Shown here: piece by piece, positions 1 to 5,141 of the stretch
Position numbering within the stretch: position 1 is the first letter of the stretch
How the letters are laid out: each line of letters opens with the position of its first letter
Assembly (NCBI GenBank): GCA_964560425.1
Contig: CAZLLE010000086.1
Location: 1-8,511 of the forward strand
Length of the DNA stretch: 8,511 bases
Direction of reading: 5' to 3'
From: CAZLLE01 sp964560425
GTDB taxonomy: Bacteria > Campylobacterota > Campylobacteria > Campylobacterales > QNZT01
Position numbers and translations under genes: made by a program
The notes under the pieces: model-generated
Databases searched by the model: none
Seen by the model: only the letters and a program-made list of their open reading frames with translations
Told to the model about the DNA's origin: nothing

Positions 1-580
1 TACTAGTTGATCTTGAGCTAGAACTACTTCTTGCTTTATTAAAGCTACTTTGACTTCTTGCATATGTAGATGGGCTTTTATAACTTGCTCTTCTATTGTT
101 TTGATAATTTTGATTTCCAAAAAGTTTATTACCCAAATACGCTCCAAGCATACCACCTGCTACAGAAGCAAGAAGTGTTGCTCCTAGTCCCATTCCTCCA
201 CTATTTGCATCTGAAGCCTCAGCATTTTGAGGTGCTGGTTGAGTAAGAGCTGATGTTCCTGCATCGATCTTTTTCTCTTCCTCTTTGATTAGTTGATCTA
301 ACTCCTCTTGTGTTAATACTTTTTCTGTTCCATCAAGACTTTTAAGTACAACTCTTGTCTCTTTTGCTGGAAACTCTTCTGCAATTTTGTACTCTTTTGG
401 AGCTGTCTCTTCAATAATTAAAAAAGAGCCTTTTTTTGCTGCCTCTTCTATTCCACTAGGTTGTGGTTGTACAGGTTGAGGAGGTGTAGCCCCATCACCA
501 CAACCAACCAATGAGCCTACCATAATAGCACCCATACCGCCAACCATTGAATAATCTGATATCTTTTTAATATATTTCAT
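1..580 (-). CDS. UPF0323 family lipoprotein, 3' end beyond the window
   Basis: The visible 193 residues resemble the UPF0323 lipoproteins of Campylobacterota (Helicobacter HP0232, Campylobacter Cj0371), recognised from memory by the KISDY start, the GSFLIIEE and EYKIAEEFP segments, the IKEEEKKIDAGTS block and the NKLFGNQNYQ to YKSP region. An N-terminal hydrophobic signal ends in the lipobox LVGC, giving Cys27 as the lipid-anchored residue. A Pro/Gln linker follows at about 33-43, then a charged domain at 44-110, a glycine-rich hydrophobic segment at 128-155, and a Ser/Arg-rich tail running off the left edge. The start is an ATG 2 nt after the purT stop; AAGGA at 590-594, inside the end of purT, is well placed. 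It is probably co-translated with purT. The protein should sit in a membrane facing the periplasm. Its molecular function is unknown. Family assignment is fairly sure. Confidence 0.88.
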   Translation of the reverse strand, partial: MKYIKKISDYSMVGGMGAIMVGSLVGCGDGATPPQPVQPQPSGIEEAAKKGSFLIIEETAPKEYKIAEEFPAKETRVVLKSLDGTEKVLTQEELDQLIKEEEKKIDAGTSALTQPAPQNAEASDANSGGMGLGATLLASVAGGMLGAYLGNKLFGNQNYQNNRRASYKSPSTYARSQSSFNKARSSSSSRSTS

Positions 581-582
581 AT

Positions 583-1746
583 CTATTTTTCCTTTATATT
601 TGTAATAAGTTTTTTTGCTTTTTCTATAGCTTTATCTACTTGATCAAAGACCAATGCAACCGCCATTCTTCTACCTTTATGAGATTCTGGTTTTCCAAAA
701 ACACGAACAAAAGAGTTTGCACTAAATAGTGAATTATCAATATCAAGTATTGGATTTTCACTCTCAACTTTTGATTTATAAGCTGCACTTGCTCCATCTC
801 CATAAAAGATAAAATCAAGAGGTAAACCCAAAACAGCTCTTATATGAAGTGCAAATTCACTTTGTGATTGAGTAATAAGTGTAACCATCCCTGTATCATG
901 AGGGCGAGGACTCACCTCACTAAAGTAGACTTCATCACCTTTGATAAATAGCTCTACTCCAAAAATACCTCTGCCACCTAATCCATGAGTGATTTTTTGT
1001 GCAATCTCTTGAGCTTTATCTTTTGCTTTTTGGCTCATTTGCATTGGTTGCCATGAGTAAATATAATCACCATCTTTTTGAACATGTCCAATTGGTTCAC
1101 AAAAAATTGTCTCTTTTTCAGTTCTTGCAGTCAAAAGTGTAATCTCATAATCAAAATCCACAAACGCCTCTACAATCAATTCACTTGCATCACCTCTTGC
1201 CTCTTTGGCTACTTCCCATGAGTGTTCTAAATCATCTTTAGACTTAGCAACACTTTGTCCATGCCCTGAACTACTCATGACAGGCTTAATTACACAAGGA
1301 AAACCTAATTTTTGTGTAGCTTCTACAAGTTCATCATAACTTTTGACAAATTGATAAGGACCTGTTTTGATTTTTAACTCTTGAGCTGCAAATTCTCGTA
1401 TATTTTTACGATTCATTGTTTTATTAACCGCTTCAGCATTTGGGATTACACAAAACCCCTCTTTTTCAGCATCAAAAAGAGCATCAATACTAATAGCCTC
1501 TATTTCAGGAAGTATATAAGTTGGCTTCTCTTTACGAATAACTTCAAGAAGAGCCTCTCTATCTTGCATATTGACAACATACGAACGATTTGCAACAAGA
1601 TGAGCAGGAGCATTCTCATATCTATCAACAGCAATTACCTCAAGACCTAGACGAGAAGCCTCAATAGCAACCTCTTTTCCAAGCTCTCCACTACCAAGTA
1701 GCATAATTTTTATACTATTGTTTTTGAGTGGGGTGGTGAAAATCAT
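583..1746 (-). CDS. purT: Formate-dependent phosphoribosylglycinamide formyltransferase 2 (GAR transformylase T)
   Basis: PurT makes formyl-GAR from GAR, formate and ATP through a formyl phosphate intermediate. This is step three of de novo purine synthesis, done without formyl-tetrahydrofolate. The 387 residues are close to the usual length (about 392 in E. coli) and show the ATP-grasp layout: an N-terminal fold with LLGSGELGKE at 16-25 and the PEIEAI segment near 80, then the ATP-grasp domain. Likely metal and nucleotide ligands are Glu265 in FGVELF and Glu277 in SEVSPRPHDTG. The flexible phosphate loop reads SSSGHGQ (158-164), with His162 where the E. coli enzyme has Lys. The ATG is preceded by AAGGA (1753-1757) with a 6-nt spacer. 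It is first in a pair with the lipoprotein gene 2 nt downstream, although no functional link between the two is known. The identification is secure. Confidence 0.97.
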   Translation of the reverse strand: MIFTTPLKNNSIKIMLLGSGELGKEVAIEASRLGLEVIAVDRYENAPAHLVANRSYVVNMQDREALLEVIRKEKPTYILPEIEAISIDALFDAEKEGFCVIPNAEAVNKTMNRKNIREFAAQELKIKTGPYQFVKSYDELVEATQKLGFPCVIKPVMSSSGHGQSVAKSKDDLEHSWEVAKEARGDASELIVEAFVDFDYEITLLTARTEKETIFCEPIGHVQKDGDYIYSWQPMQMSQKAKDKAQEIAQKITHGLGGRGIFGVELFIKGDEVYFSEVSPRPHDTGMVTLITQSQSEFALHIRAVLGLPLDFIFYGDGASAAYKSKVESENPILDIDNSLFSANSFVRVFGKPESHKGRRMAVALVFDQVDKAIEKAKKLITNIKEK

Positions 1747-1770
1747 ACAATATCCTTAATTTTTCTTGAT

Positions 1771-1776
1771 ATAGTA
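1771..1776 (-). promoter_or_regulatory. Possible -10 element for purT
   Basis: The minus strand reads TG-TACTAT about 25 nt before the purT ATG, preceded by a T-tract (ATTTTTTG). Campylobacterota housekeeping promoters often have a T-rich stretch instead of a clear -35 box. No good -35 is visible. This is inference from pattern only. Confidence 0.25.
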
Positions 1777-1785
1777 CAAAAAATT

Positions 1786-1798
1786 CTATAAAAACCTT
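1786..1798. repeat. 13-bp intergenic repeat, copy 1
   Basis: CTATAAAAACCTT occurs here upstream of purT and again, identical and in the same orientation, at 4145-4157. An 11-bp core in the opposite orientation is at 7764-7774 in the rpsL-rpsG gap. All copies are intergenic. Confidence 0.4.
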
Positions 1799-1812
1799 TA
1801 GTAAGTAATTAA

Positions 1813-1830
1813 GACTACACATTGACTACA
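1813..1830. repeat. Short direct repeat upstream of purT
   Basis: GACTACA occurs at 1813-1819 and 1824-1830, an 11-bp period, or about one helical turn. As TGTAGTC on the minus strand it lies about 65-85 nt upstream of the purT start, a spacing seen at tandem response-regulator sites. No regulator can be named. Confidence 0.35.
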
Positions 1831-1875
1831 TATGTCATCGCTATAATATAGTTATCTTAATATAAGAAAATGTGG

Positions 1876-1895
1876 CAGTGCTGAAAAAGCTACTG
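1876..1895. repeat. Small imperfect hairpin in the purT upstream spacer
   Basis: CAGTGCT (1876-1882) and AGC-T-ACTG (1888-1895) pair as seven base pairs with one bulged T (1891) around a GAAAA loop. It is more GC-rich than its surroundings. On the plus strand it is followed by GAAATTAATTTTT, so it could end a short plus-strand transcript starting near 1854 (TATAAT at 1842-1847). It could also be chance. Confidence 0.3.
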
Positions 1896-1921
1896 GAAAT
1901 TAATTTTTCACTAAAATTATA

Positions 1922-1956
1922 GACTTGAAAAATATAAGAATACTATTTTTCAAGTC
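1922..1956 (-). terminator. Perfect 13-bp stem-loop after the endonuclease gene, probable transcription terminator
   Basis: GACTTGAAAAATA (1922-1934) is exactly complementary to 1944-1956, with a 9-nt loop. It begins 7 nt beyond the stop of the restriction gene on the minus strand. The right arm carries a T-run and is followed by TATAATTTT, giving a weak U-rich tail. Position and perfection favour a terminator or 3'-end stabiliser for the restriction-modification transcript. The GC-poor stem lowers confidence. Confidence 0.5.
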
Positions 1957-1963
1957 CAAGTGA

Positions 1964-3085
1964 TTAAAATTTTTTTGTACTTAAATACTCTTCATAACTA
2001 TCAAGAGAAGCAAAATTTATATAATAATTTTCATCATCTGTTTTATCTATTTTTACAGAATCTATACCTATGGTTTGTAATTTTTGATATGTCAAAAGTT
2101 CACCCTCTTTTAAATTCAAAATATCTCTAAGTAACCATTCTCCTAAAGCTTTATTTGGATTTGACATAAGTGCTTTACTATTGTCTTGACACACTTTTGC
2201 ATCTATAATATCTCCATTGGGAAGGTGTAGTAAAAATGGTATATCTCTTGGTGGAAAAAAAGATGGTGAATTTTTGTGAATTTTAGCAGGGATTTGAATA
2301 TATATTTCATTACTATTTCTGACTCGTCCTCTTGCATTCCATTGATTTAAACTACTTTTTTGGGCTACTACCTTGCCTTTTCCATACAGTGGCAAATATA
2401 TAGTTTCAATAATTTTATTTTTATTCTCTTGATTTGCAATATCTCTATCAAAGCACTTTTTTATCTCTTGGAGAGGATTATCAAATATTTTTATTTCAAA
2501 TTCATCCAGAAAGTCATTAGTAACAAAACGCTTAAATAGCGTACTTTTTGATATATTGAAATTGTATTCATGTAATCCATCATTAAAATTGATAGAGTTT
2601 TTATTTCTTTTTATATTTTTTATCTCTTCTAAATTTATATAATTCATCTCTTCTTCATAAATTTGAAATTTATCATCACTTCTAATAACACAATGATATA
2701 TAGAAGAGTCCACACCTGAAATATTCTCAGCTAATCTAATTCTCTCATTTCTAAGTTTTGAGATTGTATGAATAATATCACTATTATTACTATTTTCATA
2801 GAGTTCTCTATCTTTATTAAACTCTGCTACTTTTTGTAAAGTTTTATCATTATTTTTGAGAAATGTTTTTAGACCAACTCCAATTTTATTTTTTGAGGCA
2901 TCAAGAGCGATATCTCCTCTTGATAAATCATGTGCATTAAAGGAGTCACAAAAAACTTTTTCTGCTATACGATAATATAGATATGGTACTTTTGAATCAG
3001 AAAAAAGATTTGATAAACTTCCTATGAGTGCTAGAGCTTCGATATATTTTTGATGTTCTTGTTTTGTTTGAAAATTATAAAACAT
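1964..3085 (-). CDS. Predicted type II restriction endonuclease, partner of the adjacent cytosine methyltransferase
   Basis: This 373-residue protein follows a C5-cytosine methyltransferase and overlaps it by 11 nt, the usual arrangement for a cognate endonuclease. The C-terminal part (about 255-370) contains FPPRDIPFLLHLPNG, AKVCQDNSKALMSNP and GEWLLRDILNLKEGELLTY. From memory this is the B3-like DNA-binding domain found at the end of NgoFVII-type restriction enzymes. The N-terminal half has no fold I can name. Its most conserved-looking block is DIALDASKNKIGVGLKTF (58-75) followed by KVAEFN (85-90). Asp62, Lys73 and Glu88 could form a PD-(D/E)XK-like site, but this is inference. The phospholipase-D HKD signature of NgoFVII/BfiI enzymes is not visible. 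No Shine-Dalgarno sequence precedes the ATG, so translation is probably coupled to the methyltransferase. The gene is very AT-rich, consistent with horizontal gain. The recognition site cannot be read. Confidence 0.78.
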   Translation of the reverse strand: MFYNFQTKQEHQKYIEALALIGSLSNLFSDSKVPYLYYRIAEKVFCDSFNAHDLSRGDIALDASKNKIGVGLKTFLKNNDKTLQKVAEFNKDRELYENSNNSDIIHTISKLRNERIRLAENISGVDSSIYHCVIRSDDKFQIYEEEMNYINLEEIKNIKRNKNSINFNDGLHEYNFNISKSTLFKRFVTNDFLDEFEIKIFDNPLQEIKKCFDRDIANQENKNKIIETIYLPLYGKGKVVAQKSSLNQWNARGRVRNSNEIYIQIPAKIHKNSPSFFPPRDIPFLLHLPNGDIIDAKVCQDNSKALMSNPNKALGEWLLRDILNLKEGELLTYQKLQTIGIDSVKIDKTDDENYYINFASLDSYEEYLSTKKF

Positions 3086-4034
3086 TTTTTATTTTTTTTG
3101 CTATCTCTTCTATTACCGAGACAGTTACAGAGTTTCCTGCTTGTTTATATTGATGACAAAGTGCTAAATCTTGTGGAAATTTAAAATTTTCATCAAAACC
3201 TTGAAAATTTATACACTCTCTTGGTGTCAGTTTTCTAATCCCTTTTTTATCTTTTATTATAGGTACATTGTGACCTCCTGTACCCATATTTGCTGTTAAT
3301 GTGGGACAAACATTATTTTTATTTTCTCTAACATACTTTCTTCTCCACTGATAGATAGTATCAGTGCTTTTAACATCATCTTTTATCTTTTCATATAGTG
3401 GTTTATTATTGTAATAAAATTGTTCTGCAACATCTTTTTCAAAACAGTCATGAATACCCATTTTTTGTTTTTTAGGTTCAGGAAATATAAATTCACTTTG
3501 ATGATCTTTTAAAGCTATAATATAAATTCTTTCTCTATTTTGTGGAATATCAAAATCTTTGGAGTTTAAAACCTTTGCAAATACTCTATAATTCATATCT
3601 TCTAATGTCTGTTTAACTACTTTAAAAGTATTTCCCTTGTCATGACCTACAAAACCTTTTACATTTTCAAGAAAAATAACTTTAGGTTGATGATATGAGG
3701 CAATGCGTGCTACATCAAAAAAAAGTGTTCCCCTAATGTCATCAAATCCCTTTCTGTGACCAGCAACACTAAAGGCTTGACATGGAAATCCAGCAAGAAT
3801 AATATCATGAGAGGGGATATCCTCCTCTCTTATTTTTGTGATATCTCCATGAGGTATTTCATTGTAATTTAATTGATAAGTTTCTTGAGCATTCTTATCT
3901 ATTTCAGAAGCAAATACAAACTCTATTTCATCTTTAAAAATATTTTTAAATCCTGTACGAATGCCACCAATACCAGCAAATAGATCTATTGCTTTTAAGG
4001 TTTTTGATTTATTTATATTCATGAGTTTATTCAA
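3075..4034 (-). CDS. Type II DNA (cytosine-5) methyltransferase
   Basis: The enzyme transfers a methyl group from S-adenosylmethionine to C5 of cytosine in a specific site, protecting DNA from the partner endonuclease encoded just downstream. The family motifs appear in order: I DLFAGIGG (17-24), IV GFPCQAFS (82-89) with Cys85 as nucleophile, VI ENV (123-125), VIII QNRERIYI (165-172), a target-recognition region with TLTANMGTGGHNVP (245-258), IX RKLTPRECINFQGF (267-280) and X QAGNSV (298-303). At 319 residues it is complete and near the size of M.HhaI (327). The start is uncertain. The TTG at 4034 has a GGGG stretch about 8 nt upstream; the in-frame ATG at 4022 gives a protein four residues shorter but has no ribosome site. 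The identification is secure; sequence specificity is not assignable by eye. Confidence 0.95.
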   Translation of the reverse strand: MNKLMNINKSKTLKAIDLFAGIGGIRTGFKNIFKDEIEFVFASEIDKNAQETYQLNYNEIPHGDITKIREEDIPSHDIILAGFPCQAFSVAGHRKGFDDIRGTLFFDVARIASYHQPKVIFLENVKGFVGHDKGNTFKVVKQTLEDMNYRVFAKVLNSKDFDIPQNRERIYIIALKDHQSEFIFPEPKKQKMGIHDCFEKDVAEQFYYNNKPLYEKIKDDVKSTDTIYQWRRKYVRENKNNVCPTLTANMGTGGHNVPIIKDKKGIRKLTPRECINFQGFDENFKFPQDLALCHQYKQAGNSVTVSVIEEIAKKIKNVL

Positions 4035-4069
4035 TTAATTTACCCCACTATTGTTATACTTATAGAGTT

Positions 4070-4078
4070 ATTGTATCA
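4070..4078 (-). promoter_or_regulatory. Candidate extended -10 promoter for the methyltransferase-endonuclease pair
   Basis: The minus strand reads TGATACAAT, an extended -10 (TGN plus TACAAT), about 36 nt before the TTG start. It would give a leader of roughly 28 nt. No convincing -35 is seen. TATAAC at 4053-4058 is an alternative -10 closer to the gene. Confidence 0.4.
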
Positions 4079-4112
4079 TTCTTTCTATCACATTGATCTG
4101 AGAAAATAATTT

Positions 4113-4131
4113 TAAAAATTTATAATTTTTA
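4113..4131 (-). terminator. AT-only inverted repeat after the outer-membrane protein gene, weak terminator candidate
   Basis: TAAAAATT (4113-4120) and AATTTTTA (4124-4131) are perfect complements around a 3-nt spacer, about 28 nt past the stop at 4160. The stem has no G or C, so it would be weak. It is followed on the minus strand by AAATTATTTT. Confidence 0.3.
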
Positions 4132-4144
4132 GGCTAAATAAACC

Positions 4145-4157
4145 CTATAAAAACCTT
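4145..4157. repeat. 13-bp intergenic repeat, copy 2
   Basis: CTATAAAAACCTT is identical to 1786-1798 and lies just beyond the stop codon of the outer-membrane protein gene. Confidence 0.4.
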
Positions 4158-4159
4158 AA

Positions 4160-4636
4160 TTAAAATGAAAATCCTGCACTAATTTCTGGATACCCTCTTG
4201 AATCATCACCATCAATTGTTTTATCAAAAAACTCTTGTACCCAACCAATCGTCATAAATGAATTTGGTCCAAGAGACATGGCTACACCAGCTCTTACTCC
4301 GTATATATTATAATCTTCATATGGCTCTTCTATAAAAGTATGTTTGTATGTTACTCCTCCATAAGGTTGATAGGTTGAATTTGTTGGCACATAATATGTA
4401 ATTGGAATATTTATCTCGTTGATTGTTGGACTCTCTCCAAACCAACCACGATACTCTGCTCCTACAGATAGGTTGTCTATTACAAAATAGTTTGCACTAG
4501 CTCCCACTACTGTATAGGTATTGCCATATCCTGTACTAGTACCTGCGGTGATACCAAAATTTTTCTGACCTTGTGAAAATAGCCCTTCTGCTTGAAGAGA
4601 TACGCTTAATAGTAAAACTAAAATTGTTTTTTTCAT
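4160..4636 (-). CDS. Small outer-membrane beta-barrel protein
   Basis: The 158-residue product starts with a classical signal peptide (KK, then ILVLLLSVSLQA), with cleavage likely after Ala16. The mature part of about 142 residues alternates polar and hydrophobic residues in stretches typical of membrane beta strands, for example NFGITAGT, YTVVGASANYF, LSVGAEYRGWF, NIYGVRAGVAM and FMTIGWVQEFF. It ends in SAGFSF, whose terminal Phe fits the signal read by the Bam assembly machinery. The size suits an eight-stranded barrel of the OmpA-N or OmpW type, though no specific family signature is recognised. AAAGGAAAG lies just upstream of the ATG. It is transcribed alone, divergently from the small membrane-protein gene, and separated from the methyltransferase by 125 bp with a possible terminator. 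Substrate or role is unknown. Confidence 0.82.
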   Translation of the reverse strand: MKKTILVLLLSVSLQAEGLFSQGQKNFGITAGTSTGYGNTYTVVGASANYFVIDNLSVGAEYRGWFGESPTINEINIPITYYVPTNSTYQPYGGVTYKHTFIEEPYEDYNIYGVRAGVAMSLGPNSFMTIGWVQEFFDKTIDGDDSRGYPEISAGFSF

Positions 4637-4727
4637 TTTTCTTTCCTTTGCTGCACTTTAGGGAAAAAAGTTTCTCTCTGAATATTTTCATAATAGATAC
4701 CTCTCCAAAAAAACAGTATTTTGAACT

Positions 4728-4733
4728 ATTATA
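4728..4733 (-). promoter_or_regulatory. Possible -10 for the outer-membrane protein gene
   Basis: TATAAT on the minus strand, within GCTATAATAG, would give a leader of about 85 nt. A competing -10, TATTAT at 4690-4695, would give about 47 nt. Neither has a clear -35 box. Confidence 0.3.
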
Positions 4734-4747
4734 GCTAATAATTTTAT

Positions 4748-4756
4748 TGATATAAT
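4748..4756 (+). promoter_or_regulatory. Extended -10 promoter of the small membrane-protein gene
   Basis: TGATATAAT matches the extended -10 consensus (TGN plus TATAAT) exactly. Transcription would begin near 4763, at the ribosome site AAGGAG (4763-4768), so the leader would be only about 12 nt. No -35 box at normal spacing is visible. Confidence 0.5.
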
Positions 4757-4774
4757 AAATACAAGGAGAATAAC

Positions 4775-5005
4775 ATGCAAAAAGTTTGGAAAGATCTATA
4801 TGGTTCTGGTGTTCTATTTTTCTATTTTATGAAGTGGATTATCTTTTTGGGATTGCCTATATTATATTTTGTGTTAGATTTTAAACCGAATATTATTTTG
4901 GATTTTTTGTGGATCTACTCATTTGCTCTAATTACCAAAGATTTTATTATGCGATTTATACTCAAAAAAAAGTATTGTGATTGCGATGTTTCAAAGAAAA
5001 GATAA
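4775..5005 (+). CDS. Small two-pass membrane protein of unknown function
   Basis: This is a 76-residue protein that I do not recognise. It has a strong ribosome site (AAGGAG, 6-nt spacer) and its own extended -10 promoter, so it is very likely a real gene. Two hydrophobic segments are visible: about 11-35 (VLFFYFMKWIIFLGLPILYFVL) and 40-63 (IILDFLWIYSFALITKDFIM). The short turn FKPN lies between them. The C-terminal tail is basic (RFILKKKYCDCDVSKKR), so by the positive-inside rule it faces the cytoplasm, and it contains a Cys-Asp-Cys pair that might bind metal or form a disulfide. Both termini would be cytoplasmic. The stop lies 4 bp from the 3' end of the opposing tRNA gene. It stands alone on the plus strand between the outer-membrane protein gene and the str operon, and context gives no functional clue. 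Confidence 0.75.
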   Translation: MQKVWKDLYGSGVLFFYFMKWIIFLGLPILYFVLDFKPNIILDFLWIYSFALITKDFIMRFILKKKYCDCDVSKKR

Positions 5006-5009
5006 GGAG

Positions 5010-5086
5010 TGGCGTCCTGAACAGGATTCGAACCTGTGACCTCACGATTAGGAATCGTGTGCTCTATCCAGCTGAGCTACCAAGAC
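5010..5086 (-). tRNA. tRNA-Arg, anticodon CCT
   Basis: The 77-nt minus-strand sequence folds as a complete cloverleaf. The acceptor arms GTCTTGG and TCAGGAC pair in seven positions, including two G-U pairs. The D stem is GCTC/GAGC, the anticodon stem is CACGA/TCGTG around TTCCTAA with anticodon CCT (5050-5052), and the T arm is ACAGG-TTCGAAT-CCTGT. The discriminator G is followed by an encoded CCA (5010-5012). It reads the rare Arg codon AGG. It lies 55 bp after fusA on the same strand with no evident terminator between, so it may be co-transcribed with the str operon. Confidence 0.96.
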
Positions 5087-5098
5087 GAGCGTTTATTG

Positions 5099-5131
5099 AT
5101 ATCTACAAAGGTATAAAACCTCTGTAGATAT
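5099..5131 (-). other. Stem-loop between fusA and tRNA-Arg, possible RNA processing site
   Basis: ATATCTACA (5099-5107) pairs with TGTAGATAT (5123-5131), and AGGT (5109-5112) pairs with ACCT (5118-5121), leaving a 5-nt loop. The intervening position 5108/5122 is A-C on the plus strand but G-U in minus-strand RNA, giving an unbroken 14-bp RNA stem only in the str transcript. It starts 10 nt past the fusA stop and ends 12 nt before the tRNA. There is no U-run, so a simple intrinsic terminator is unlikely. Confidence 0.6.
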
Positions 5132-5141
5132 AGAAAAGTTA

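Noticed and set aside
3..60. Ser/Arg-rich repeats at the left edge as a DNA repeat array
   Set aside because: The codons for serine vary and no fixed unit repeats; it is the low-complexity tail of the lipoprotein.
636..818. Open frame of 60 codons on the minus strand
   Set aside because: It lies entirely inside purT in another frame, and its product is a shifted reading of the same codons with no ribosome site.
1381..1650. Open frame of 89 codons on the plus strand
   Set aside because: It is antisense to the well-conserved purT, with no promoter or ribosome site and no recognisable product.
2246..2290. HKNSPS in the endonuclease as a phospholipase-D HKD motif
   Set aside because: The motif needs H-x-K followed by Asp four residues on and a downstream Gly-Ser; here His-Lys are adjacent and no second copy or Asp is found.
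5099..5131. Intrinsic terminator after fusA
   Set aside because: The stem is strong, but neither strand shows a T-run after it, so it is listed as a stem-loop instead.
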